Shown here: one piece after another, positions 1-11,200 of the stretch | How positions within the stretch are numbered: position 1 is the stretch's first letter | Layout: every line of letters begins with the position of its first letter | Source of the DNA: Nematostella vectensis | Taxonomy: Eukaryota > Cnidaria > Anthozoa > Actiniaria > Edwardsiidae | Reading direction: 5' to 3' | Assembly (NCBI RefSeq): GCF_932526225.1 | Contig: NC_064036.1 | Coordinates: 5,091,519-5,155,518, forward strand | Length of the DNA: 64,000 nucleotides | Position numbers and translations under genes: made by a program | The notes under the pieces: model-generated | Databases searched by the model: none | What the model was told of the DNA's origin: nothing | What the model saw: the letters and a program-made list of their open reading frames with translations, nothing else

Positions 1-445
1 CTTTTTTTAAAGTAGAGTAAAAATAGTATTCCAAAGCTCCAATTGGGAGTGAGGGACCACCTGAAAAAAATTACGCTTTTAATAATTTTTGGACCAGCTC
101 AAAAATTTAAAACTTGTATCACTTGTCCCTCTGCAAATCGTCAAAGACGCAAGCGCAACGCACGTACTTTCCCGATTCTCGCTTAGCGCAAGAGAATGGA
201 ACTGCCTGATTTTCCCTTCTATTACTTGTGTGGTCGATTCCAACTTATGTTCCCTTGTGTTTTATCGATTCCCACTAGTGTTGCGCTTGTGTTAGATCTA
301 TTCCTACTAGTGTTACGCTTGTGCTTGGTCGATTCCCACGTGCGCATGCTCTTGCGCTTCCTTAATGAGAACCAACCTTGATATCGAAACCCCTCTTACT
401 CTTATTTGTACTTGTTTTCTAACGCGTGACCATGATGTTTCTCAG
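1..445. other. intron or upstream sequence of the GH116-like gene
   Basis: No exon is supported here. Positions 225-360 hold imperfect tandem copies of a segment like CTTGTG-TTGGTCGATTCCCA, each about 35-45 bp. The stretch ends in the acceptor just before the exon at 446. Confidence 0.4.
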
Positions 446-3246
446 GGAGCATGGACTGGCCTTGAGTATGAGTACGCTGAGTTGTGCTTCTACGAGGGCT
501 TGAACGACATCGGCCTGAAAGGTAAACTAGTTCATTGCTATTTGTACTCGGGCGCAATCTCGCGGCAACAAGATTTCTCAGGGCTTGAACGACACCGGCC
601 TGAAAGGTAAACTAGTTCATTGCTATTTGTACTCAAGGCGCAATGTAGCGGCAACAAGTTTTCTCAGGGCTTGAACGACATCGGCCTGAAAGGATAACAT
701 GCTCATATTTAAGGCCTTATATCGCGAGTACTAGATTGCTTAGGACTTGGACGACATCGGTCTGAGTAAAGGAGGCTCTAGCTATCTTCACTCAAGGCGC
801 TATGTCGCGGCGACTAGATTTGACAGGCGCTAAGATATTTGTTTTTCTTCAGGGTTCCAAATGTACTGTTTCTGATTTTTTACAGTACTTACGGATACGC
901 GCAATAAGTATGACGGCACTCGCCGAAGCCCTTGGAATGAGATAGAGTGCGGGGACCACTACGCACGACCTATGGCATCATTCCTGCTTTTTGAAGTCGC
1001 ATCCGGACAGGTATAATACCTTTGAAAAGTCGCATCCGGGCACGGGTATTATTTTCTTGAAAAGTTGCATCCGGACCCTAGGTTAAATATCCTTTGAAAG
1101 TTGCATTCGGGTTGGTAGAATAACCAGTGCTATTGTTTCGATAATTTCTGATTGTTCACTTGCCAAGTTTACCGGAACTTCAATGATAACCTTGTGCTTT
1201 TCCCTTCAGGACTGGAATTTTACATCTGAGGGTCTCGTCAACTTGAGCTTTGCTCCTCGCTTGAGTCAGACAGACTTTCGTGGGTTTTTCATCCTCGGCT
1301 CGTGTTGGGGTCAGTACGTACAGAAAGGCAACGATGGGATGACCTCGGGCACAGTCGAGGTAAGAGACATTTCTGCTCTGATTCCTTGCAACTGCTTGAA
1401 GTATTTGTAGCCAAAGAAAATGCTCATCAAGATACCACAACATGCAAAAGCACATCTTGTATGAACCCAGAAAGCTGGACTAACAATTCAACTATATATT
1501 AAACGTAGCATCACGACATTTAAGGACGAACTATAAATCCCCCCCCCCCCCCCCACAAACAGCGCCAACATCGACCAGTATTTTCCAGGAAAATGTTTGC
1601 GACCTGCTTCGTAGCACCTTCCAGCAGTGTGTGAAAACAATGCTAGGAGAGCTAGGAGAGCTAGGAGAGCGTTATTTGCTGTTTTCGCCAGCAAGGTCGG
1701 GGCTATTTGCGCTATTTGCTTTACCTGTCATGGGATTTGACGGTATACCACGACACCGCACGACAAATTGCGACATCACATTGATCCGAAATTTCAAACA
1801 TCGATTAGCATTGTGGTTTCAAAAGGAAGCTTTTTGATAATAATAGCGGTTCTCAATTGAGGAACGTTCGTCTTATGGGTTCAGAGAGAGGTAGCTAGGC
1901 CGTGGTACCGAAATCTATTCCGTACTCTTACGAATAACACACAGGTTCTTTAACTTGTCCTTCACATTGTCAGTGAAGCGTTTATGAGACCTCAATTTGT
2001 GTTTCATCGAAACATAGTAGGTGTCTACTAACTGCAATCCAAAAGACTGGAAACACATCGAAACATAGTTAGTAGGTGTCTACTAACTGCAATCCAAAAG
2101 AACGGAAACACAGGAGAAACAAGCTCAGTCCACTTACAACACGAAATTTAACTATTTCTTCCCAGCTTGTCATCAAGTATGGCGATCTAAAGCTCGCAGA
2201 GTTGCGTCTCGCCTCGAATGCCAAGAACGCCTCAGCGCGGCTTAGCGGGCAATCCGCTGACTACGTTCCCGCCACACCGATCCAAGTAAGCCTTGTCCTA
2301 CATCCCTATATGGGGGCCCCCCTATATAAATCGTGAATTGTTTAGTAGCGTGCCGTGACTTTAGATCTTTCTGCGCTTTTTGCGGGCTCGAGTCCAGGTC
2401 AGGTCAGCCTGGCTTGCCTGTGGTACAATCTGCATTGACATGCTTTGTAATAAGCGATATACATAAACATTTAATTTATTACATGAGTTATGGACCTTTG
2501 CCTTTTAAGCGGTTTGTCATAATCGGCGTTCCTCTGGAAAAGTCTAATATTTATTAGCTTTGTGTGGTGTTTTAATAGGTTACTGTGACACCACAAGGTC
2601 ATAACTATCAATAGCGTCCATGAGCGTGAGCTTGAACGATTATATATGAACGCGAAGGCTAAATGGTTCGATCTCTATGTAAATGCTGTCTGAGAGTTAA
2701 TATATTATTACTGTTCCACCTTTAAACTATTTGTTTGGTTCAATTTCAGGAAAATGGAACCATCAAACTGGTATTTGGTGGGAATGGATGTCTCATCACA
2801 GCTGGGCAGTCCTTGATTGTCGCAATGACAGGTATGTTATGAGTACGTCTTTACGTACTGTATACGTATGACATTTTCACGATGACGGGTATGTTATGAG
2901 TACGCCTTTACGTACTGTATACGTATGACCTCGTCACGATGACAGGTATGTTATGAGTACGTCTTTACGTACTGTATTCGTATGACATCACAATGACAGG
3001 TATGTTATAAGTCTTTACGTACTGTATACGTATGACATTATCACAATGACAGGTATGTTATGAGTCTTTACGTACTTTATACGTATTACATTATCACAAT
3101 GACAGGTATGTTATGAGTCTTTACGTACTGTATTCGTATGACGCGTTCTGTTTGGGCTTCCTGTGTTAAGAGTTGTAACGATCGTCAGAGGAAACAATCT
3201 TCCCATTCCTTATGGTTTATCTATGGTCACAGGACGCCCAATATGA
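446..3246 (+). CDS. GH116-like (non-lysosomal glucosylceramidase-type) glycoside hydrolase, 3' exons only
   Basis: Partial gene whose upstream exons lie outside the window. Coding exons that join in phase are 446-521, 886-1010, 1210-1359, 2166-2285, 2750-2831 and 3233-3246, ending in TGA. The first two exons give [20 protein letters not shown], then [20 protein letters not shown]. This matches the C-terminal part of the six-hairpin catalytic domain of GBA2/GH116-type enzymes, where W-x-G-x-x-Y, RYDG-x-x-RNPWNE and ECG-x-x-YAR are typical. The next exons look like the beta-rich closing segment ([31 protein letters not shown]). Members cleave beta-glucosides such as glucosylceramide; the substrate here is unknown. 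The catalytic residues of the family lie mostly upstream and cannot be checked. The tiny last exon (GRPI, stop) is inferred from phase and a pyrimidine-rich acceptor. Two donor sites, at 522 and 2832, sit inside tandem repeats. Family confident; exact subfamily less so. Confidence 0.75.
496..830 (+). repeat. about 85-bp tandem repeat containing an exon end and its 5' splice site
   Basis: The last 26 bases of the exon ending at 521, together with its donor, recur in the following intron. Copies start at 496, 581 and 667, with a degenerate fourth near 742. The two intronic copies at 581 and 667 are each preceded by TTTCTCAG, and the first keeps a GGTAAAC donor, so they resemble 25-bp mini-exons. 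The copy at 667 has GGATAAC in place of the donor. Confidence 0.8.
985..1115 (+). repeat. short tandem repeat overlapping an exon end
   Basis: Four imperfect copies of a 35-40 bp unit built on GAAAAGTCGCATCCGG followed by a TATTA-like segment. The first copy forms the end of the exon at 886-1010; the rest lie in the intron. Confidence 0.65.
2006..2113 (+). repeat. about 50-bp tandem duplication in an intron
   Basis: The segment CATCGAAACATAGT..GGTGTCTACTAACTGCAATCCAAAAGA occurs twice back to back, just upstream of the exon at 2166 of the GH116-like gene. Confidence 0.7.
2822..3142 (+). repeat. 52-57 bp tandem repeat, six copies, spanning an exon-intron junction
   Basis: The junction CAATGACAG|GTATGTTATGAG and the following TCTTTACGTACTGTATACG recur with donor-like cores at about 2827, 2884, 2941, 2995, 3047 and 3101. 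The first copy is the real exon end (2831). All copies keep a near-consensus donor (one reads GACGGGTATG), so this is an array of potential 5' splice sites. Confidence 0.85.
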
Positions 3247-3956
3247 TCGCCAGAGTCGGCTATTTGTGATATGTCTTCGTAAGGTGAAGCCTCCATATAA
3301 CGGAAGTGAACAACCTCTAAAATATACTTTAAAAATGGTAAAGGGTAATTTGAAGAGATGGACACGCCCTCCTAGGTCACCACCTATTTTTAACACCTTC
3401 GTATAAATATCAATCTGTTAAATCCATAAGTTAATCCTGGCCACGCCCCTATTATATTTTCTTGAAATTCAGTTCATTATAATTATTGTATTTGTGTTGT
3501 TTTGTGCATAGAATGAACATTCGCCTATCGAGGATTTATGGTTATACGTGATGCTACATTGCTCTAGTCAACCTCGGGTCTCGGGTCTCCTTAGCCAAGG
3601 AATTAGGCAAGTAATGTAGAATATTATCTAAATACGCTGTTAGAATGTGATAATAACACTTTAAAATGTAAAAGCAATATCGGGAAGATACAAAAAATTC
3701 ACGTTATACTTTCATATCTGCACGTTCACGTGTAACAATGCACAGTTGTCATGAAGAATTGCCACCAGTTGGGCACGATTCAGCCGTATAAATAAATCAC
3801 TTAATCAAGATCCGTCTTTGTTTACCCCTGCCCTTCCTTTAATTAACAAAAACCGAGATTCCAAGAGCGTTAAATTCGGTAAAGAAAAGGTTTTTTTTTT
3901 TTACTAATACCTTTTTGCAAGTTTTTATCTTATTTGTTATTGCCTATGATGTACTT

Positions 3957-4046
3957 ACCCTGGTCCCAGAGCCTCGAGCGTCTCTCTATTCAGTGGCCAG
4001 CGAGGTTGACTAAATAGAGAGACGCACGAGGCTCTGGAACCAGGGT
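3957..4046. mobile_element. 90-bp MITE-like palindromic element with an 11-bp flanking duplication
   Basis: The arms begin ACCCTGGTCCCAGAGCCTCG and end with its near-perfect inverse, CGAGGCTCTGGAACCAGGGT. The inverted arms extend inward through CGTCTCTCTATT / AATAGAGAGACG, leaving about 20 bp in the middle. The 11 bases ATGATGTACTT occur on both sides (3946-3956 and 4047-4057) and look like a target-site duplication. Confidence 0.8.
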
Positions 4047-4057
4047 ATGATGTACTT

Positions 4058-7000
4058 GACTTCGAATTGGCCCCTCTCCACCCCCCTTAAGGCCTCTCGC
4101 TGGTTATTGTTTTCAAAAATTCGTTCAAATTGAATCCCGTTTAGTAGCTTCTTCAAAACGTGCGATCGATCTGATCTTTGGGAACCTAATCACCAATGCT
4201 TCTAGTTTGCAAATTTTGAAATAGAAATAAGTTATTAAAAATCGGCGAGGCGCGACGCACGTGCAAATGAAATTGCAGTTTTGGGGGTTTGGTACGAAAT
4301 ACTGTACTTTGGTATAAAATACTGTTGTTGCAAATCACTCTATTTTGCGTATATGAGGCCTACTTGCTGTTTTATACGACAAGCGGACAATCAATCAATC
4401 AATCATTTATTTTTGCACTATTTGAAGTTGAGTTAATGCTTTACAAAGTGGACTTGGCAGATTAGAAAATATTAGTATAATGAAATTTTGTAATGAGATT
4501 AGTGTGCGTAGTGACCGAAGGAGCGAAGAGCTTTCGAGTTGGTCACTACCACAGTTATTAGTACCATGAGAATTCGGGAAAGTTCATTTTACAGTATTTT
4601 TATAATTATCTGTTTTTGTATATTTTTCTATACATGTGTCGCTACACTATTAAAATAACTAGGACAACCGAACCGATTCTCTGAAAATATGGAAGAGTAA
4701 GTTAGTAGTGTAAGATTGACACTCGATTTTTTTCGATATTTGGTCAATTTTAGATTTGAATTTCCCGACTACGAGGCAATTTTCCAGCTTCCAAGTTTCT
4801 CTACTACTTTACTGGTGCGGTTGCCGCTCTAAATAAGCGCCCAGTGCGTTAAAATACTCTATGTCTACCCATAAAATACAAGCTATATCTTGATCTTACT
4901 GATAGCACGTAGTATTCACACTACATAAATTACGAACAGTGCTATCAGACCAAAATGTCAAGGTTAAAGTGATTGGTACTCAGCGGTGCAGTGGCGGGGT
5001 GAAACAACCCACTCCCCCTCCCTCCACCGACTGAATCGCACTGTAACAATTGTTTAGTCGGCAAATTTATTCCCAATGTTATTGCGATGAGACAGTGAAT
5101 GCATTTTCAAATAGAAAATTGTTGTACCCCGCTTATCAGGGGATCGTTCCCTCTATTATGAAATGTCAGGTAAAGCAGCCTTAGATTTAGTGTGACATTG
5201 GCCTTAAAGAGCCAGTCATGACGCCATTTGACCATTTCGTTCAATACCGACTGACTCAAAGAATCCGTTTCCTGCGGCTAATTCAAGCAAGAAACTGAGA
5301 AACTTTCAATCAAATATCATTATAAAGTATCAGTCTTCATTCGTGGATGGGTATTTTGAAGTCTGCTCGCATGTAAACCGCTGTATTTTCAATTGTAAAC
5401 AATACCAAGCTAGTGGTTGATCAAACGGCGGTTAGAGTTCCACTTTTTCTAGCTCTCGCAGGGCTGCTATCCAACGGTATTAAAGAGTATTTGACGAGGC
5501 TCCTAACGAAACCTAAACGATGGATCTTAGCATCTGAGATGCAGACTATACGAGCTGTTTCATTGTTGCTATGACAACTGTGCTTGGTACTTATAATAAA
5601 GCTTCAATCTACGGCAACCTCAAAGAACCTCTGTCTGCCGTCTTAACAAGTGCGAGAAGCATCCATTTCCATCAGGTGGTTTTTGGGGAAACTATTGCAA
5701 TGTTTTCAATTGAATTCGGTAAATAAAGCATAATACTTTACTTTCAGGTGGTCACTTTGAGGTTTCGTATCATAATTTGTCTCCCAATGTGTTGGTTAAA
5801 AACAATCACAAAGGCGTGGTTACCAGGTTATTTTTAACTAAAAGCAAAAAGGAGATAATAAGGCAGACAAACCTTGATAAGACAAGTATATAGAGATCTC
5901 TATATTGCATCCATATCTCATAAGGAAAATCCCACTTTACGCTTCTCGTGTATGATTTATTGTGACATGGTATTTCGCGTGTATGTATAATACGGAGGTT
6001 TTACTCGATTCCTATAAGAAAGATGTTTTTATACTAGTGATGGCTGTCCTGATAGTAAATTTCAACATTGAAATGCAAAATAACGGTCTTTGTATTTAAT
6101 AGAGACGGACTAATTTTATATATTTAGTTTTTATACTATGTAACCCACAAAATATTGTCTTCTAATGAATTTCTCATGTCATCAAAGTTTACCTGTAAAG
6201 GCGGTGTAACCCAAATCGTATATAATCAAGCCTTCATATCAATTTTAAACCTGCCTTGTTTTACATTACTTTTGATGTATATATTTTAACGCGTTCTTAA
6301 CTTAGTGAGAGCTTCTATCTGAAATATAAAGAAGAATAAAAAAAGAGAAACAAAGAGAATTTAACTAAATCTTATATGTATCTGCATCTGCTTTAAGTAT
6401 ATAAATCTCAACGTGAGGATTTTGCTTCTATTATACATTTCTGAAGTTTTACAGAGATTTTGCTGGTTTAGCTTATAATGATATCACGAAAGTAAACCAG
6501 TCGACAGCTTTTAGAATACGATTTTGATCGGTCAAGGAGGCTTGTAGAGAAGTCAATCAATAAGGCATCCTAGCAGTGAGAGAAAGCCGAGTACTAATCG
6601 TACGTTTGTTTTATTAGCAATAGGCAATTAAGAAGATTAAAGTAGAATTACAGTACAGATATATTTGCATTTTTTTTGCAGGTTGAACAGTTTCTCTCTT
6701 TATCTAAGACTTGACCAATACTTTGTTCAACCTATAGTATAGAGATTAAAAAATGTGTAACGAAAAGCCGAAAGGATATAAACAAACTGTCTCAATGTTT
6801 TTTGAACAACGATATTTGGTGTACTTTATGGTCATTTCACGTCGCTCCTTGAAAAAGGTATTGATTGAATGCGCAGTTATATCACAAATTACAGGTGTGC
6901 CGAATTCGAAACTCTAATCTGAAAAGTATTAAAAATGTATGTTTCATCTGCGGGGATGTTCCGAAATCTTTTTAAAATGGTAATAGGATTGCAGGAAATC

Positions 7001-7842
7001 AATTAGTAGCTTTGTTTGTCAGGGAAAAAAAGTACAGTATAGTAATCTATGGTTAACCACTTTCTGTGGGTCTTGATATCAAACTTGGCATTAGAAAAAG
7101 AGCAAAATTATCTTTTCTCTTTCATTGCATTTTCATCTATCTCTATCTCTCCTTGTAATTTTTTTGAAACTCATATATTATGGATAAGGATAGCATTAGT
7201 TTCGTTATAAGCACATGTCCATTACCATTATTTTTCTAACATTTTCCATATTTTACATTCTGGTTTGATGCTGAAAACCTCTCATTCACACCATCTGCAT
7301 TCTTTCATTTTCTAAATAACACATCGTCTCACTCACAAATAATATAACACATCGTGTCACACTCATTATTTTTATTGCGATTTTCTTGGTTTAAAATTAA
7401 AGAGAGAATGATTGTTTATCATTGTTTTTGTCATGTTATGCTGTTTGTTATCTTGGAAAACGCAAGATAGAATTCTTTGCGGTATTTTTGGCATGGCTCT
7501 GTGAGGGCTGGTCGTGTCTGTGTGTTTCATGGCCGAGCTGTTGCGTGGCGCCAGTTGTGGTCCCTCCCGATTTTTTTTAATAATACAGTTTATTACCCCT
7601 CTGTGCTGCAGCTGTTTATTTGACAGGGGTATTATTTACTAAGCAGCACCTAGGAATTATTCATGCGTGGAAATACTGCGAATCTATACTCTCACATCCA
7701 TCCAAGTCAGTCTGCAAAAAGGCAAGCCATAAAAATAATCACCAAATTGCAACCTTCAATGGCCAGTGCAAATGAAGTTGACTTGTTGCGGAAAGTGAAT
7801 TTGTTTGCTAAGTTTTCCAATTAAAGTAGATTTAAATATTAA
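4058..7842. other. intergenic sequence without a supported gene
   Basis: AT-rich, with no ORF or exon I can support on either strand. It holds small inverted repeats such as CTGATAGCAC / GTGCTATCAG at 4898-4948, and simple A/T runs. It separates the GH116-like gene from the metallopeptidase gene and probably includes the latter's upstream control region. Confidence 0.5.
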
Positions 7843-7848
7843 TATAAA
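7843..7848 (+). promoter_or_regulatory. possible TATA box for the M13 peptidase gene
   Basis: TATAAA lies about 390 bp before the start codon at 8240. It would imply a 5' UTR of about 360 bp starting near 7875. Motif match only. Confidence 0.2.
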
Positions 7849-8239
7849 GTCACGAGTTTTGATATTGGCCCTTGGACATCGTGTGGGTAACCACTAGAAC
7901 GAGTGGTGTCGCACAAGGAGCTTGTTGCGCCGGTGAAAGTCACACAGAAAGAAAGGAAGGTCTCGGTCGTTTCCTTCCCCACTCGGAACAGGTCAGATCG
8001 CCCTCACACGAAATCCGTGATTTTGCATACATACGTTCAGTGTACACACAAACGGTTGACCTGCTGATCTTACGCTGTTTGCATTCTTGGAGAGCAGATA
8101 CATTGGACTAGGAGCACATCAACTGCTTAAAGCTACAAGAGAACCGACATCCTAAATGCAAACGGTGATTTGGTGTGTGACTTGTGCTTGGTAACATTAT
8201 CTCACTGGTGACCGAGCTACAAGTTGATCGTTTAACCTT

Positions 8240-11200
8240 ATGGCCGACTTAAATAAGTACGTGTTAACAAACCAGGAGGAAAACTCCAACACAGTGGCCA
8301 CCCATCCAGACGACCACTTGGTCCAAGGGAAAACCAAACAGGCCTTTTTCACACCTCGTCAAAAGACCATAGCCATCGTTATAGCATGTATTCTAGTATT
8401 TATTATTCTCCTGCTTGTTATCGGGATGATAGTGCAGGGTATCCAGGCCACTCAGCTTCGCAAGGCTTTGAAGAAATCGAAAGAAAGCGACATTTGTTTG
8501 ACTATAGACTGCATCGACACAGCTTCAGGTGAGCTATTACCAGCACTTTGCAGCATTTGCACCCTGGTTTAATCCTAGGACATCGCATTTTCCTAAAGAC
8601 AAATAAATGCGAAATTAATTAGGAATATGGATTAATCATTGTTCAGAGTATTCCTTGCCTAGTGTATTTTTTTTTTTTTGCTAACGAGTCTATGCATCGT
8701 TGCCTTAGAACAATTTGAAAATAGCGGAATTTATTAAGCTCCATTTTCTGACTTGGTGCTGCCGCTCACATGGTGTTCCCGTATTGTTGAATATCATTTT
8801 GGGTTTATAATACGATCATTAAATTTGCCGTGCGGCTTTTTCGGTATGTGATGTGAGAAGGTTTTGGAACTCCAATCAGGGAGATCAGCATATTATATCA
8901 CAGCTGCTAAAGTGATGAATAATCCACATGTTTGGGTTAGCGCCAAAACGCAGCCAACCGATCAAAACAATCAGGGGTCTTACACTAACAAACGATGGCA
9001 TAGCGTCCAGTGGCGACACAAATGCAGCGCTTTACGCTAATGCAAATTTGAAAAGCCCTAAACGCTGTTGGTTGTTATTCGACCTTGAAAGCATCACGGC
9101 TTTACCGAAGCAAGAACGGAAGTGGGCGTTTTGTAACCCTCTAGCGCTACACGGTCACGCCAACTTAGATAACTATGCGGCATGTGTTATTCTTTTCGAA
9201 TCCTGCCGCATTATGGAAACAGGACTCTGTTTGGTTTTGTATTAAGACTACATTTTCTATACCTTGTGTAAATATGGACTCGTTGGCTTTAGATGAGTAG
9301 TTCAGGGTTTATGTCAATCCCTCTGCTGTTATTTTTGCCTGTATGCATATTATCAGGTATGGCCCTACTTGTTTCAATTTAAGGCAGGCGTCCCTGGTTA
9401 TCCTTAGCGCGACCGCGCGGGCACTGGGATTCGCGCATTATCAAAATCTAAAGGGGGTAGTCATGAATTTAGTAGGCGATGGTTTATGCCATTTAAATTT
9501 ACAAATAAATATTTGTTGGTAATCTTTTTGATTTTCTCTTCCTATTGATTTTTCAACCTTGTTCTATTTTTATTTATATATCTATCCTTTAAATATTATT
9601 TTTAATGAGGGGTGGCAACTGAGAGATTGATTTTCGATATTGCGGTATTGACATTGAATATATTATTTTTTGTTTAGAACTTATGAGCTCAGTGGATCCG
9701 ACAGTGGATCCCTGCGAGAACTTCTACGAGTACGCCTGCGGTAAATGGCCAGCGAAAAACCCGATACCCATAGACGAGACGTACTGGAACCAATTGAAGG
9801 TGTTGAGAGACAGGAACGAGAAGATCATCCGCAAGTTGATCACTTTTAAAGAAACAAGGGCAATATTCTCCAAGGTATTTTGAAATAAATTCATTTAAAA
9901 ATCTCCTTCCCCATATGGTATTCTCGCGTGTTGAGAGGACTCATAAAGTTTTATTACCACAAAATCTATGCGAATGTATATCTCTGGAGGGGAAAAAATA
10001 CAAAAAAAAAAAACAAATAGTCGTGTTCGTGAACCAGAAGAATGAATACAATACACCAAAAACTGGAATTCAACTCTGCCAAATTTTCTTCTTTAATAAG
10101 ACTTCTTCAGGGCAGTCTCAGATTGACAGAGTCGAATTCCAGTCTCTGGAGGGGAAAAATAGCTATAAATTAGCTGTAATAAATTCAGCTCCCTTTACCC
10201 ATTGATAGATGAACAATTTTGCCGAATTGTTGATTAATTCTGCCCCCCCCCCCCCTCCCGCTAAAAATCCTGGCTACTACGCCAGTCACATCTCGTTAGT
10301 GGTGACACTTATTCTTGCGCCTTTGTATTCTTGTACAGATCGATGCATTAAGAAAAGTGTTCACGTTTTATGACTCATGTATGGACGAAGAGCAAATTGA
10401 AAAGCTGAAAGGTCAACCGCTGCTGGACTTGCTCGAGAAACTTGGGTCATGCCCTGGGGTACGCCCTGACTGGAACGGATCTGCTTGGACAGTGACTGAC
10501 ACATTGATCAAAATGCATGAGCTAACACAAACAAGCGCATTCTTCTCCTTTGTATTTGTACCTTCTGATCAAGCAAATGGCACGATATCTGAAACATGGG
10601 TAAGAAAATTCAGTACTAAACTTTTCGCGGGTGCTTAGAAGTGTTAATTGTACGTTGGTTTTGCTGATATGAGTAAAGACCATAGAATACCAAAATATTT
10701 GGTGTAATATTGTATGTCCCGGTTGTTAATTATATTTATTATTAAGTTATCAAGTAAAACTTAGAGATTAGATTCACAAGGTCGTGTTCCAAGTCTTAAA
10801 TATGTTTGGGGCTAATTCAGAGTAGAGCCTGAATCATTTGACGCGCTTTCGTATTTTGAAATAAGAACTGGATAAATTTGTTAAAAGGTTTGAGTCTGGC
10901 AACGAATCAACTTTGAATTCTGACAAATATTTTTTTACCTATCCAAAGAAATATTACAGTCAAGATTTTGTATTAATAGAAAAAAGGGGCGACTAACGTG
11001 TTTACTTTTGTCAGCTTTTTACAGCAGAGATACCTTTAAGGAGTGAGAGGTATAACTCATCCTCAGAAGAGAATATCAAGGTATGTGACGGTATGAGGCT
11101 GTATCTCCAATTCTCACCTATCATGGAAAAAAATAACGAGTTATAATGTCAAGGTTTGATAATCATCCAAGAAAGCCAACCACTTATTATTTCGGTCAAA

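Noticed and set aside
8928-9245. 105-residue forward ORF in intron 1 of the M13 gene
   Set aside because: No recognisable domain, splice support or repeat relation. It may be a chance ORF in an intron.
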